From contig OZ022238.1 of the NCBI GenBank assembly GCA_963978895.1, forward strand, positions 32,909,593 to 32,973,592: DNA of 64,000 nt. The letters run 5' to 3'. Origin of the DNA: Erpobdella octoculata (taxonomy: Eukaryota > Annelida > Clitellata > Hirudinida > Erpobdellidae). The notes under the pieces were generated by a model, which saw only the letters and a list, made by a program, of their open reading frames with translations, was not told the origin of the DNA and ran no database searches. Below are positions 13,601-26,084 of this stretch, in pieces (position 1 is the stretch's first letter; every line of letters starts with the position of its first letter). Both the position numbers and the translations under genes were made by a program.

Positions 13601-14129
13601 CAAGTATTCAGCAGTGTACTTCTTTGTCGTTCATCGCAAACTTTCCGAGTCAGAAGATTAAGAAATTTTAAAGTTACGGTATTAAAAGTTCCAGTTTTAA
13701 GAATACATTTAATTGAAATATCCGATCAAAAAACCTCCGAAGAACCGCGTTATTTAAACTCGATAGCGGACGACGCAAACACGCCGAAGCGCAACATGGC
13801 CGCCATTACAAACAAAATGGTAATTTTTAACCAATAATTAATGGTTGGTAACATTAATTATAATATTTTCAGTTATTTTTTTTATTTTACGAGAAAATAA
13901 AAAAACCTTTCTATACTACAAAACAAAAGATTATACACTTATACAAAGGAATAAATCCCCCCTCCTCTTTATACCAGGCTTGTAACTGGCATGGGTAAAT
14001 CAAGGCGGAGTAAAAAGTACTTATTTATTCGTTTTATAGACACGCAAGTTTTTAATAAAAAGTTGCGTATTTCATAAACATATAAATAAGTTACACTAAG
14101 GTTTGTAAAAACAAACTTGGAGAACAACC
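13601..14129. other. Intron sequence, unassigned
   Basis: AT-rich intron of the channel gene. It contains a GC-richer patch near 13740-13810 and a pyrimidine run with CCAGGCTTGTAACTGGC near 13955-14000. A similar phrase occurs at 40970-41000, so an undescribed dispersed repeat edge is possible. No coding signal was recognised. Confidence 0.5.
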
Positions 14130-14690
14130 AACAGGAAACAGAAGAACAAAGATATAAAATTCCTTTTCAAAAAAGGAGATCTATGCTTATGGAGATGTAT
14201 GCCAAAAGCTGATGAACGATTATCTTGGTGAGGTGATTGGTAATTCACATTTTTGTGGTCTGTTTGCTAAAGCTTTGGAAAGCGTAATGACTGAATCTAA
14301 TAAAAATTCAGTTTTTCGCTCATGTGGAGTTTATCCATTTACTCCCATTGCCGTTCCAGACGAAGCATATTTGCCAAAATATTTTATTTTAGCACTAAAA
14401 ACAAATTTGTCAGTAACACAGGAACACCAGGAAAATGAAAATAATGTTAATAGTAATATAGCTTCAGAAATAATTTTTAATCAGACGGAACAGACGACGG
14501 TAAAAAAAGAAAATCAAGAAAACTTTAAACACCATTTCAATTTCAAAATTCATCAAACCCATTGGATTCTGATTCTGATATTTTGTCCTATCCTGCTCCT
14601 CAAATTTGCAAAAAAAGGAAAAAATAGAACAACAAACATGAAATATTTTGTCTTCGCTTCAAATGAAGTTTACTAAATTATGACCAAAAT
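14130..14690 (+). pseudogene. pogo/Tigger-like transposase C-terminus
   Basis: The frame open at 14212-14676 contains GLFAKALESVMTESN and FRSCGVYPFTPIAVPDEAY. This matches the block after the DDE domain in pogo/Tigger/Jerky-type transposases (FrxxGIyPFnpeaip). The upstream catalytic part is not visible and the frame degrades after about 14530. It is likely a relic of a Tc1/mariner-superfamily element in the intron. Confidence 0.62.
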
Positions 14691-14786
14691 AAAATACGAG
14701 GAAAGGTATTAATTAAGAATAAAATACTAGGAGCAAATATAAATTAAATATAACATAAGAATTGTACTTTTTCGTCGATACAGGTG

Positions 14787-15125
<339 letters not shown>

Positions 15126-15162
15126 AACAAGTTGACGTACGATTTTATTTTCTAATTTTTAG

Positions 15163-15290
15163 TAGGGTTGCACCGAAAACCGACCCCGGGCGAAAACCGG
15201 CAATTTTCCGAATCCGGTCAAATCCGGCTCCGGCCGGATTTGGAGCCGGATTTTACGTATTTATTTATTTATTTCAGTGAAATATACACA

Positions 15291-15295
<5 letters not shown>
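15163..15295 (+). mobile_element. hAT-type terminal fragment
   Basis: It starts TAGGGTTGCACCG and continues with CCGG-rich text that matches, in reverse complement, the right end of the hAT MITE at 54071-54567. The fragment stops at (TA)n from 15296. It is a truncated copy of the same MITE family. Confidence 0.75.

Positions 15296-15360
<65 letters not shown>
15296..15360. repeat. (TA)n tract
   Basis: A TA tract of about 65 bp between a hAT fragment and a LINE 3' region. Confidence 0.95.
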
Positions 15361-15362
<2 letters not shown>

Positions 15363-15379
15363 TATTTATTTATTTTTAT

Positions 15380-18300
15380 TTTATTTGTTTATTTGTCAAC
15401 ATATCTTCATAATAAAATGAAATGTCAACAGGGAGACTACTAATAAGCAATGCTTGTAGTGTAGCCACCCTTTACAAAAAGAAACAAAAATCACACACAC
15501 ACACAAAAACAAATATAAACACAATGCTCAGTTTTTCATAGAAACGATTGTAAATTATGTTCACAAATAAATTTCTTGACAAGAATTTTAAAAATGTGAA
15601 CTGAAGATGCACATCTGATGTCTTCTGGTAAAATGTTCCATAATTTTGGTCCAATGAGGTAAATACTTGTAGAAAGTATTTTCAATCTGCAGTAAGGTAA
15701 ATGAAAGATACCTGTATGTCTTGTTTGTCTATTCTTTATATCTGATGATAACATAAAATTATCAAAGACAGGGCAATGCATAATATTATTAATTAGCTTA
15801 AACATGAAAACCAAGATGCTATAGCAATGAATTTGTCTTGGTGTTAACATATTTAGTGTTTTGATATAATTATCAACATTGTCCGTTCTTCCAAGTCCGT
15901 AGAGCATTCTAACAAAACGATTCTGGATTACTGAAAGGGTACGCATAGAGGAAACAGGACTGTTTCCCCAAATCAAATTACAATAAGTAATATGTGGGTA
16001 GATCAAAGAGTAATAAAGATGACATATAATATCATGATTCAAACGATTTCTGAACCATGATAATAATCCAACAGATTTGCTCATTTTTCTTCTAACAGCA
16101 TTTATATGATCTGTCCAAGACAGACTTTCCGTAATGGTAACACCAAGAAACTTTGTGAACCTTACTCTAGGCAGTTAAGTTCCACCATATTTAATATGAA
16201 ATAGAGGAAGAGCATTCAATTTAAGTTTTGGTCCAAATATCATGTAGTTTGTTTTGCAGATGTTAATTTTGAGACGATTGGCAGAGAACCAATGAGAAAA
16301 TTTCACTAATTCAATGTTCATTACAGCTGTAACTTCATCTATAGAATTTCCAGAATAAAACAAATTGGTGTCATCAGCATATAATATTGTAGAGAGCAGT
16401 TTAGAAGTTTCAAATATGTCATTAACAAAGATGTTGAAAAGTAGTGGGCCTAGGATTGAACCTTGTGGAACTCCTATGGATATGCCCCTCAAAGCAGAGT
16501 TTGTGTCGCCAAGAGAAACTAGTTGACTTCTATCTTTCAAATAGTTAACAAACCATAAATATGCAGTCCCACGAATACCATAGTGTGAGATCTTATTCAG
16601 CAGAATGTCGTGATTGATAGTATCAAAAGCTTTGCTAAGATCAATGAAAACACCCACTGTGAGATGCTTGTTGTTCATTTGCTGTAGTATGTAGTTGTTG
16701 GGTGAGATTGATGAGAGCAAGATCATTGGTACTATTTGCTTTAAATCCAAATTGGTTGCTGTGAATGACGTGGTGCTTGTTGAAAAAAATGTGATTCTAT
16801 AGAACATAAGTTTTTCCAGGAGTTTTGAGATTGGAGACAAGAGTGATATAGGTCTGTAATTATCAAGGGATTCCTTGTCACTCTTTTTAAAAATTGGAAT
16901 AACTTTTGATGTCTTTAATGGCTCGGAAAATATGCCTTTCTTGAATGAGAGATTAAAAATATGACAAAGAGGACTGGATATGGAGTTTATTATCGACTTG
17001 AGAAAAAAATTACTTAAATCATCTATTGCAGTACTTCTTGAATTTTTGAAACTGTTGACTGTTCTCACTATTTCAGTTTCAGTAATTTCTTCAAGAAAAA
17101 TAGAATCTGAAACAGGTTTGACCAGGTAATCACTATAATTGTTAGTAGTTATAGATGGAATGGTGTTAGCCGTATTGGTACCAATAGATGTGAAATATTC
17201 ATTGAAGATATTGGATAATAATAAATTGTCTTCAACTAGCTGACCATTGTGAAAAATTCTTTCAATAGATTCAGGACGAGATTTATTTAAGGCTTTCCTA
17301 ATAATTGTCCAAGTCTTTTTGATGTCATTTTTTGCTTGTTGAAACAATGTGTAGTAGTAGCTCTTTTCGGCCTCCCGTTTGATCGATGAAAACATATTCC
17401 TAAATTTTTTGTATTTTTCTATATTTTCAGTTGTCGGATGCTTGATTGATTTTACGTAAAGTTTATGTTTGGTTTTAGATGATTTGAGAATTTCTTCCGT
17501 GATCCACTCCTGACGTCGTTGTTTACGATCGACTGTATTATAAGGACAGGTTGAGTTTAGCACCCTGGTAAAATGATCCTGGAAAATCCTAAAAGCCTCG
17601 TCAGTATCATTGCTGGACAAGATATTGGACCAATCTTCTTGCTGAAGTCCGAGAGTCAAGGACAATACATTCATAGGTTTTAAGTTTCTTTTGGAAGCAA
17701 TAGTTTTATGTAAATTTAACCTGCTTTGGAAAATAGGAAAGATAGGAAAGTGGTCGGATAAGTCATCCAGCAAGATGCCGCTCACGTTGTTACTATACCT
17801 GTTTGTAAAAATGTTATCAATGAGTGTAGCTGAGTGTTTGGTCATTCTAGTAGGTCTAATTATTGTAGGTAGTAAGTTGTGTTCCAGTAGTGTATTCTCA
17901 AAGTTTGTTCTTAATTGTCCACAATTTAGCAAATTGATATTAATATCTTTTCCAATGTAGATGTCAGTCTTGTGGTTTATTGATGCTAAAAATTCATTTA
18001 GATTGCCAAGAAAAACATCCGCATCAGAGTCAGGAGGTCTGTAGATGTTCAATATTATATTTTTTTTACCATTTTTATTTATCATTTCAATTGCCAGCCA
18101 GTCAAAAACAGGATTGGCAATACATAAATCATCGCTGACTCTGTAATGTAGGTCATTTCTAATAAAAATAGCCACACCACCTCCTTTACCATTTATTCTG
18201 TTTCTGTATACAAATGAGTATCCAGGGAGAATTATTAATGGAGCAGTATCTTCCGAAAGCCATGTTTCAGTTATCAGTAGCATTGAAAAAAAGTTTCTTG

Positions 18301-18540
18301 TGTTGTAACATAAAATTTCAAGGACTGGAACTTTATGATACAGACTACGTGAATTTACATGTAAAATAGCAAATGAGTTAATGGGTGAACTTTCAATTCA
18401 TTTGGACAATTCTTTGTTATTATAATATTTGGAAGTAATCTTGAGAGATCTAAAAAAGTTGATATCGGGATCATGAGCTTCAAGAAAAAATTGGTTTTTG
18501 TTTTCTTTTTCAAATAAGTCAAAAATATTTCCATCATATA
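15380..18540 (-). mobile_element. L2/CR1-type LINE, nearly intact ORF2
   Basis: A minus-strand LINE covering ORF2 and a short 3' UTR. Its 5' end is cut near 18540 next to a Helitron end. Codons before 18283 (DPDINFFRSL and NSRSLYHKVPVLEIL) show that the protein began upstream of the first internal Met. The domain order is AP endonuclease, RT, C-terminal domain. It lies in an intron in the sense direction of the channel gene. Confidence 0.9.
15536..18283 (-). pseudogene. LINE ORF2, one premature stop
   Basis: The frame is open from 18283 to a single TAA at 16175-16177 and resumes in the same frame to 15536. Endonuclease motifs are LLITETWLSED, GGGVAIFIRN, NIYRPPDSDAD and LLDDLSDHFPIF; the GKDINI in place of GDFNI may be a mutation. 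RT motifs are FIDLSKAFDTINHD, GVPQGSILGPLLF and YADDTNLFYSG. The C-terminal domain reads YPHITYCNLIWGNS and KLWNILPEDIR. One nonsense codon in about 915 indicates a recent copy. Confidence 0.9.
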
Positions 18541-18546
18541 TAATAT

Positions 18547-18715
18547 ATATAGTTCCCGCTTGCTCACACGCTCCGCTCCGCTCATTTTGTGACTGATTTC
18601 AATTTTTTTTCTATATATTTGATTCCCCTTGACTCTCAAGGTTGTGTGAAAATTGCATTACGATCGGATGAATGGTGTAGCAATGCATAAAGGACATATA
18701 TACATACAAACATTC

Positions 18716-18719
<4 letters not shown>
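18547..18719 (-). mobile_element. Helitron 5' end fragment
   Basis: On the minus strand this reads ATGAATGTTTGTATG, then ATTCATCCGATCGTAATG type text and AACCTTGAGAGTCAAGGGG, ending with a GAGCGGAGCGGAGCG block. The same sequence occurs in plus orientation at 61313-61497, directly after a Helitron-type TC 5' terminus. Insect Helitrons have comparable leaders (TATAAAAATGAATG). Confidence 0.7.

Positions 18720-18785
<66 letters not shown>
18720..18785. repeat. (TA)n tract
   Basis: A TA tract of about 65 bp between a Helitron 5' end and the PLE codons ACLKE (minus strand). Confidence 0.95.
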
Positions 18786-18787
<2 letters not shown>

Positions 18788-19005
18788 TTTTAAACAGGCT
18801 CTATTAAACACAATTGACCACTTAACATTAGTCATCTTTCTTAAGTTTTTAAAGCCCTTTTCATCCATTTGAAACGACGAGACATATATTGAAGAATTTA
18901 TTGGTTAAAATAGTTAAATGATAAAACGATCAGGGTTAACTGGCCAGTTTCAGCTATAAAAAGCCATCTTCAGAACCCTATGTTAAACAATAAATTAAAT
19001 ATTAA
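18786..19005 (-). mobile_element. PLE terminal repeat: N-term + ribozyme
   Basis: The minus strand carries a hammerhead-like motif (18933-18978) and then the PLE N-terminal codons MDEKGFKNLRKM and [14 protein letters not shown], which run straight into (TA)n. The AUG inside the ribozyme meets a stop within six codons, so translation of this family would use the Met at 18868. It lies in the same orientation as the channel gene. Confidence 0.85.
18933..18978 (-). ncRNA. Hammerhead ribozyme motif (type I, minimal)
   Basis: On the minus strand: GGGUU, CUGAAGA, U, stem II GGCU/AGCU, GAAAC, self-complementary stem III CUGGCCAG, cleavage triplet GUU, and AACCC closing stem I (5 bp). All core bases are present. 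One extra U follows CUGAAGA, as in the other copies here. Confidence 0.78.
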
Positions 19006-19206
19006 ATATTATAAAAGTTGAAAGGGGAGAGTTAAAATCAGAAATACTTAGGCTTAGACGGAGACATTTAATTAGAGCTTGGCTGAATCAGTTTTCAGTT
19101 AATAAATTAATACGGCTATTGATAGATGAAACACATTGAAATTTAGGTTAAAAAAACAGAAGGAAAAGAAAAGCGACCACATTAAATGAGTTACAAAGAG
19201 CGAAAC

Positions 19207-19560
19207 TCACTTTGAAATTAAATAGAGTTCGAGGAAAAGTAGCCCAACAAAATCGATGATATTTTTTTCCCGAGCTGAAGCACAGCGGGCCATTTCATGA
19301 AGATCGACTTTTCTTCCGGAATCAGGCCGACCGCGCGATCCAAAAGAATGAACTGAAGTGTGGCGCCTTTGATTGCCAGCGCTCAGCGAATGAGATCCGC
19401 TGTCACGGCCGACAGAAACGCAAGAAACGAGGGACAATTCTGTGCCGTCCAGAGCCATCATGAAGACTTGATCGTCCACATCAGACTCGTTTTCAGTTGT
19501 AGAGAGGGTGACGGGTATGTCACCACGAGAGATACAACAACTGACTTTTGTAAGAGCCAA
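19207..19560 (-). other. GC-richer open frame, unassigned
   Basis: A 117-codon minus frame with no family match that I recognise. It contains Ser/Arg-rich text (SVHSFGSRGRPDSGRK). It lies between the PLE ribozyme region and the C-terminal tail of another PLE, where other copies carry the fast-changing C-terminal part of the PLE protein. It may be such a piece lacking its conserved tail, or UTR. Confidence 0.35.
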
Positions 19561-19736
19561 TATAATTTAACCGGACAACGTACACATGTTTATAAACAGA
19601 GTAAAAGTAAACCCCAAATAAAACCGAAGGAGAAGAAAAGGGGGCAGTAACACTAAATAATATAAACTAAAACGAAATTGGATTTAAAATAAATTAACTT
19701 AAATAATGGTTCAAATAATGAATAAATTATAAACAG

Positions 19737-19925
19737 AAAAAATCAAATTAAACTAATACAGACAAACTACAATACATTCAAAACTTTCGCCACCGCTCAC
19801 GTCCGACTGTGGTATTATTAAGAACAGTTGAACAGATAAAATCAAATTAAACTAATACAGATAAACTACATTACATTCGAAACTTTTGCTACCGCTTACG
19901 TCTGACAGTGATATTATCACTGTTA
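19737..19925 (-). repeat. Tandem duplication of PLE C-term end
   Basis: About 95 bp (19737-19833) is repeated with some substitutions at 19835-19925. It covers the last codons of the PLE protein and the start of the 3' UTR. Only the right copy keeps the intact tail (NITVRRKR); the left reads a degraded NNTTVGRER. Confidence 0.8.
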
Positions 19926-21303
19926 AGCACTGTTGTTAATCGAGTCAGAATGAGATCATCATCCTTCATATCATCACTCAAAACATCTTGACCAGTGGCA
20001 CAACTAAAATTGTCAAGGACGCTATACCCTTCATGATCAAGGGGGTCACAAACATCATTGACACTCAGCAAATCAACTTGACAATCAACACATTCAACAA
20101 ATGCATCATCTCCTTCATCATCAACTTCTTTCGAAGCAACACCCGACGAAGCTAATACAATGCAACTATTCTCACTGTAATCTGTGTCAACAATATCATG
20201 ACAGGAATCATCATCCACATCCTCAACACTCCGTATTACAACTTCACTTTCAACACGCCCAACCAATTTATTACCAACATCAACGTCATTAGAAGTGTTA
20301 CATGACAAAGCCATTTCATCATGACTAATGTCACAGCCATTTGTCTCAACAACATCATCATTGAGCAAGCATGAAATACTACAATCCCTCCGTGCACCAT
20401 CAACAGCAATTGACGACCCAAAGAGACTCAAAATATTATTAAAAGATTGGAATTGTTTATTGATAGAAGGTTTATAAATAGTAATAGCCAATGCCTCTTT
20501 TACATAAAGTCTGAATGGCATAGTCTCCCTAAGAAGAATAGACGTGTTTTTAACAAGAAATTTATGTGTAGGCTTATATGAGTGAGCATTAAGCAAATGT
20601 TCCATTATTGCACCGTGTTGAATATGCATGGTTAAACGCCTTGAAAGTGTGGTTCTGGTGTTACCAATATAGCTTTCCACCTGACAGTGTGGAAAAGTGG
20701 AAAAGGACAAGTAAATCGATACACCAAATTTGTTTGTGCTGTGTCAATAGGAGTAGGAGCCAAATTATTACGCATCACAAGTTGACATGTTTTTTTATTT
20801 TTATAATAAATATGAAAGTTAAGAGATTTTTTGTCATCAAGAACAGTTACATTATTAAACACAATATTTTTCAATATTTTTTCTTCAGTTTTATAATTAT
20901 TTGTCATTTGATTACAGTAATATAAAGAAAAAACATCAGAAGCATTTTGTTGGTTTCTAACGACTTCTTTACTAGAATTTGTTTGTGTACAAATGTTGTT
21001 CACAAACTTTGCAACCGTATTATCAATAGACGATTTGGATAATTATTGTTCACGAGTAACTGTTTAATCCGCTGGACCTCAACATGAAATTCGGTCCAGC
21101 TCTCAGATAACTTATAAGCTCTACAGAGATAGTTATTAATTACACTTAATTTATACTGGTCCGGGCAATCACTATAACAATTAAGGCAAGAGTTGGTACT
21201 AGTCGGTTTAGTATAAACTTTACATGACAACTTAGATTCGGTAAGGGTAATTAACGTGTCAAGAAAAGAAAGTTGGCAGTTATCATGTGCTAATTCGTAC
21301 GTG

Positions 21304-21306
<3 letters not shown>
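19886..21306 (-). pseudogene. PLE C-terminal half, frameshifted
   Basis: A minus-strand PLE, 5' truncated at (TA)n. The first frame (21306-21000) holds the end of the RT region (LSFLDTLITLTESKLSCKVY, RAYKLSESWTEFHVEVQRIK). A second frame (21003-20632) holds the linker and LVYRFTCPFP of the GIY-YIG domain. A third (20710-19889) has SYIGNTRTTLSRRLTMHIQ, the catalytic-Glu region VKEALAI and KPSINKQFQSF, a long acidic Ser/Asp-rich stretch, and the tail NSDNITVRRKR. There are frame breaks near 21000 and 20690. Confidence 0.88.

Positions 21307-21343
<37 letters not shown>
21307..21343. repeat. (TA)n tract
   Basis: A short TA tract (37 bp) separates two minus-strand PLE pieces. Confidence 0.93.
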
Positions 21344-21345
<2 letters not shown>

Positions 21346-21347
<2 letters not shown>

Positions 21348-21446
21348 CAAATAATTAGGTGTTAATTTTTCGTCGATACAGGCTCGGTTAAATTTTATTG
21401 ACCAAGTTTTGTTGCAAACTTTTTCTATTATATGAGATAGTTCACG
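21346..21446 (-). mobile_element. PLE N-terminal fragment
   Basis: The minus strand reads RELSHIIEKVCNKTWSIKF, then NRACIDEKLTPNYLNN and (TA)n. It corresponds to the N-terminal domain of the other PLEs and ends at the long-class boundary (PNYLN). Confidence 0.8.
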
Positions 21447-21462
21447 TAATTTAACTCGCCAC

Positions 21463-22465
<1,003 letters not shown>

Positions 22466-22711
22466 CATAATTTCTGTGGTGGATTGTATGCCTTCCAAAT
22501 TTCATATATATATGTGGCTCATAATACATATCAACGCTATGTTTCCTTTCAATATAAAATTTAATCCATAGCTATTAGTGACGGACTAAACTATCGAGCC
22601 ACGATTCGAACCCTTTATAGTCGAGTGATGTGTATTACAGACCCCAGCAATAAAAATACAAGCACACCAATACACATTATGCACTCACTCGCAAAGAAAC
22701 TTTTTGCTTAC

Positions 22712-22818
22712 CATATCTTCTTCCTGTTCGGTGTGACTTGTGAATATAGCTCGAGTTCCAACCAGAATTAAACAAATAGCAGTTGCCATAAATTGAGTTG
22801 TGAATTGGCACAAAATCT
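22712..22818 (-). CDS. DEG/ENaC exon with YGNCYLFNSG
   Basis: This short 107-bp exon lies between a TTTAG acceptor (phase 2) and a GTAAGC donor (phase 1). It encodes DFVPIHNSIYGNCYLFNSG, the family's YGxCYTFN block, and then a basic segment ending RTGRRYG. The split lysine codon left by the upstream exon is completed by its first base. The split glycine codon at its end is completed by the exon at 8822-8985, giving a GL-x-MTLN joint as in other family members. The reading open on both sides of the splice sites is intronic. Confidence 0.88.
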
Positions 22819-22924
22819 CTAAATTTTGTATTGTTTTTTATGTTAGCATTACATTGCAGCATCAAATATTTTTCATCTATACAACTGTAATTAATTATTG
22901 AAAGCACAGAAAATCCTTAAACAG

Positions 22925-23120
22925 GATTATTTTTTAACACAAACAATTTTTTATTTAAAAATGTATTTATACAAAATAAAATCAATATTCACAAACAACA
23001 AAAAGGAGCAACAGAAAAAGAACAAATGTTCTTGCGAGTCTGTAACCCTGTACATAAAAAAATTACAAAAGAGCAAATATCTTCACTGTATTTGTATGAA
23101 GTCTTTCAAAGAAACACAAA
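22925..23120 (-). mobile_element. LINE 3' end, 5' truncated
   Basis: On the minus strand this matches the 3' end of the LINE at 1600-5210 (compare 5045-5200): ACAGTGAAGATATTTGCTCT, then GTACAGGGTTACAG and CATTTGTTCTTTTTCTGTTG. Only the 3' UTR and last codons remain, the usual product of 5' truncation. It sits about 100 bp from the DEG/ENaC exon. Confidence 0.85.
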
Positions 23121-23464
23121 TAATTAAGTTGGTTATTTGTGAGTAGGACTATAAAGTAAAAAGCTTATGCATTAGGACCCCTTAATATATTTAAGTTCAA
23201 GACTTAAGACCACTATTTATGGGACGGGAGGACTTTTATAAGCAGACAATCTCAAAGCCTGCATTGAAATTAGCTTTAATAGATGAAGTGGTGAATCGGT
23301 AAAAAGATTTGCCCAACATTTTAAGTCAGATGACGTCTATAAAACTTTCGTTGAACGTACCGTTTGGAAATATAAGCAAACTAGAGGTTTAGCGGTTTTT
23401 AACAATCTGGACCCAGCAGACCAGGTATTAGACACATCATGGCAGTGGGATTAAGACAGAACAG
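23121..23464. other. Unassigned stretch
   Basis: Broken reading frames are present (for example KFVERTVWKYKQ-like text near 23340-23390) but none I can place. The stretch precedes a Copia relic and may include another element's edge. Confidence 0.4.
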
Positions 23465-24279
23465 TTAAAAGAATTCAATCTTTCTGATAGCAAGCCATCT
23501 AGGATAAATCTTGGCACAGGGTATCAAAAGCAGCAACAGAACAGCAGTGAAACTATGAATAACAAAAAGATATTCAGAAAAGCAATTGGATCTTTACTGT
23601 ACCTAGCAACCAACACGAGACCAGACATAGCAATCAGCACATCGATACTATCTCGGAAAGTTGAAAATCCAATTCCGGTTAGACTGGACTGAAGTGAAGC
23701 GAGTGTTCAGATATCTCAACATCTCTAAAGATAAAAAGCTAAGACTTGACAGTTTACCTGAAAACAACAACAACAAACTCATTGGATTTGCTGACGCAGA
23801 TTGGGCCGGAGACACGTCAGACAGAAAATCTAACACAGGATTTGTGTTCACGTATCTTGGATCAACGATTACATAGAGCAGCAGAAAGCAGACGTAGATA
23901 ACATTGTCGTCTACTGAGGCAGAATTCATAGCATTGTCTGGAGCTATCAAGGAAGGCGTGTTGAATAAGCGACTTTTAAATGATTTTGATCAAAACAGTA
24001 CAGATTACAATTTATGAAGATAACTAGAGCTGTATCATACTCATTCAGGATGAACGATCATGCCAGAGAACAAAACATATTGACACAAAGTATAGGTTTG
24101 CTAGTGAACTGTACAAGGCAAAGGAAATCAACATTCAATATTGTCCAACAGCAGAAATGCCTGCAGATATGTTAACGAAACCAGTGGGAGCTGTTAAACT
24201 TAGACATTTATGTTGTGCTATTGGTTTAGCCTCTCACTAATTATAGTGACAAGTTCTCAAGATTAAATCGTTGAGGTGG
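23465..24279 (+). pseudogene. Copia RT/RNase H 3' part, decayed
   Basis: The plus strand shows the end of Copia RT ([20 protein letters not shown]) and RNase H (LIGFADADWAGDTSDRKSNT, then SSTEAEFIAL), with several stops and frameshifts. The rest decays towards a purine tract (about 24270-24279) just before the LTR. Everything upstream (gag, protease, integrase) is missing. Confidence 0.85.
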
Positions 24280-24464
24280 AGTGTTAAATTAATTTGGTTT
24301 TTATGAAGTCTCTTTTACAACGATTTATAATTAATGCTTTATGTTCACTTTTAGTTTCATCTCTTTCCTTTCTTGTTGTTGTCGTTATCAATAAAGTCGT
24401 ATCAACTATTGTCGATTAGTTCCGAAGTTCCGAGTATACACTGCGTTCAATTAATTTTTTAACA
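24280..24464 (+). repeat. Copia 3' LTR
   Basis: It starts TGTTAAATTAATTTGG after the purine tract GAGGTGGAG, contains an AATAAAG signal near 24390, and ends TTTTTAACA. The ends are short inverted repeats (TGTTAAA...TTTAACA). About 185 bp long; the flank is (TA)n. Confidence 0.75.
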
Positions 24465-24483
24465 TATATATATATATATAAAT

Positions 24484-24544
<61 letters not shown>

Positions 24545-24557
24545 TATATATATAAAT

Positions 24558-24599
<42 letters not shown>
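24464..24599. repeat. (TA)n tract with AAA breaks
   Basis: A TA tract of about 135 bp with several AAATATAT interruptions, between the Copia LTR and an inverted PLE arm. Confidence 0.93.
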
Positions 24600-24745
24600 T
24601 GCGTTTTTTGCATAACTCGGCAGTAGATTTTCTTTCATGCATGCTTTATTGAAAATAACTGCCCATTCCAATCTGCGAACAACGACTTTGTTTTTGGAAT
24701 AAAATTCTTTATTGATCTGCTGCGTCCGGATTTCGGCTTCTCCGC

Positions 24746-25404
24746 GATGTCTCCCCGGACCTGCCACTCACCGAGTCAGACGCAGATTCTTCGTCAGACG
24801 GTTCCACAGTCGCACCCGTCCCTCCGCCGCAGCAGCCTACGTTCTCGGCCCTCGATCATAGCAGTCAGTTCACTGATCGATGCGTCCCTGACTCGCCACG
24901 TCACTCAGGTTCCGATTGCTGCCTCAATCGTCTCGCGACGCACCAGGAGTTTCCGGATAATGACAGATCATCTTTTAAACCTGGCTACAGATATGGAGAG
25001 CCGAGGTCTGTCAATTTTCCGGATATTCCAATTTACGTCGACGCAACCCCTTCGACATCCGGTGATGCCGTCCCACACGCCACTCTAGGTCATCACATCG
25101 AGGAGCAGATGTCTGACTCCGACGACATGTATTCCACTCCTAGTCTTCGCATCTTTTCGCCGGTGTCCGGCGGCCCCAGCGGAGCTAACCTGCACTCTAC
25201 CCCAAGTCACGACATCGGCGCACCGGAGTCCGGTGAGGCCAACCCACACTCTACCCCGGGCCATAGCGTCGAGGCGTCGGTATCCGGCGAAGTTAATCGA
25301 GCGGTTCCGCCCGCCGATGACAACGGATCCGTGCGTGTGGACAGCTCGTCCGCATTCCCTCATTTAACTAACTGCGGCAACATAACTTTCCGCAAACGAA
25401 AGTG
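24746..25404 (+). pseudogene. PLE C-terminal extension, partial
   Basis: A continuous frame of about 219 codons, Ser/Pro/Asp rich. It has three to four copies of a unit like SGEANPHSTPGHSVEA (about 25060-25290) and ends LTNCGNITFRKRK. The end matches the conserved C-terminal tail of the other PLEs in the window; the body does not. The GIY-YIG part is missing, replaced by the inverted arm. Confidence 0.78.
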
Positions 25405-25882
25405 ATTAGCCGCATTTCATTCAGTTCTATACTTTTATACATATACTTTTATTTCATTTCAGTCGTAACCTCTCGTGATCCTTTCATTCCGATTTTATAT
25501 GTTATATTTTATCTTTCGTGTCGGCCATCGCTTCGCTGGTCACAACGTAAACATCTACTTCTCGGCACGCTATTCGTTTGCCGTTTCGCTGGTTGCTTCG
25601 TGGTTTTAGAATTCGATTTCGAGTAAGTTTACATAACTTCCAAAACTGTTTTTCATTTTATATCAAACACCCAACAATATGAAACGCAGTTTCACTCCAC
25701 TTCACGTTTTCTGTTTTTACAATAGTATTCCTGTCTTTTATATACCATGTACCTCGGTTTAATTTTACTTCACACCATTTTACCTCCGCTTGGTTTTATC
25801 ACAACTATATCCGTTCGCATTACATTCATCGTCTAATCGTCTGGTTTTAAGTAAACACGTTTCACCATTATTCTAATTTCAA

Positions 25883-25926
25883 GGGCTCTGCTGATGGCTT
25901 TCGAGCCGAAACTGTGCAGTAAGCCC
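25883..25926 (+). ncRNA. Hammerhead motif, mutated core
   Basis: GGGCU and AGCCC form stem I, GGCU/AGCC with a UUCG loop forms stem II, and GAAAC, CUGUGCAG and the GUA site are present. The conserved box, however, reads CUGCUGA instead of CUGANGA, so cleavage is unlikely. The copy at 48530-48572 has the intact box. Confidence 0.7.
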
Positions 25927-26049
25927 GTTATGAAAATCAATAAAGAATTTTATTCAAAAAACAAAGTCGTTGTTCGCAGATTGGAGTCTTACGTTAAAAA
26001 AATAATAAACAAAAAACGGGCAGTTATTTTCAATAGAGCATGTATGAAA

Positions 26050-26050
<1 letters not shown>

Positions 26051-26081
<31 letters not shown>
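26051..26081. repeat. (TA)n joint between two PLEs
   Basis: A short TA tract (about 30 bp) lies between ACMKE of the left PLE and the first base of the next PLE's terminal repeat. Confidence 0.93.

Positions 26082-26084
<3 letters not shown>

Larger units (their letters stand above)
24600..26051 (+). mobile_element. Solo PLE unit with inverted arm
   Basis: The left arm (24600-24720) is an inverted N-terminal piece (minus strand: [37 protein letters not shown]). The right part is plus strand: a C-terminal protein end (about 24746-25404), a 3' UTR, a mutated hammerhead and the N-terminal codons [20 protein letters not shown] and FNRACMKE, then (TA)n. Both arms share [17 protein letters not shown], so they are one family. 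This is the classical PLE layout of a terminal repeat with an inverted 5' piece. The RT core is absent. Confidence 0.85.

Noticed and set aside
22575..22650. Box B-like GGTTCGAATC on the minus strand near the DEG/ENaC exon
   Set aside because: No matching box A or cloverleaf was found around it; too little to call a tRNA or SINE.
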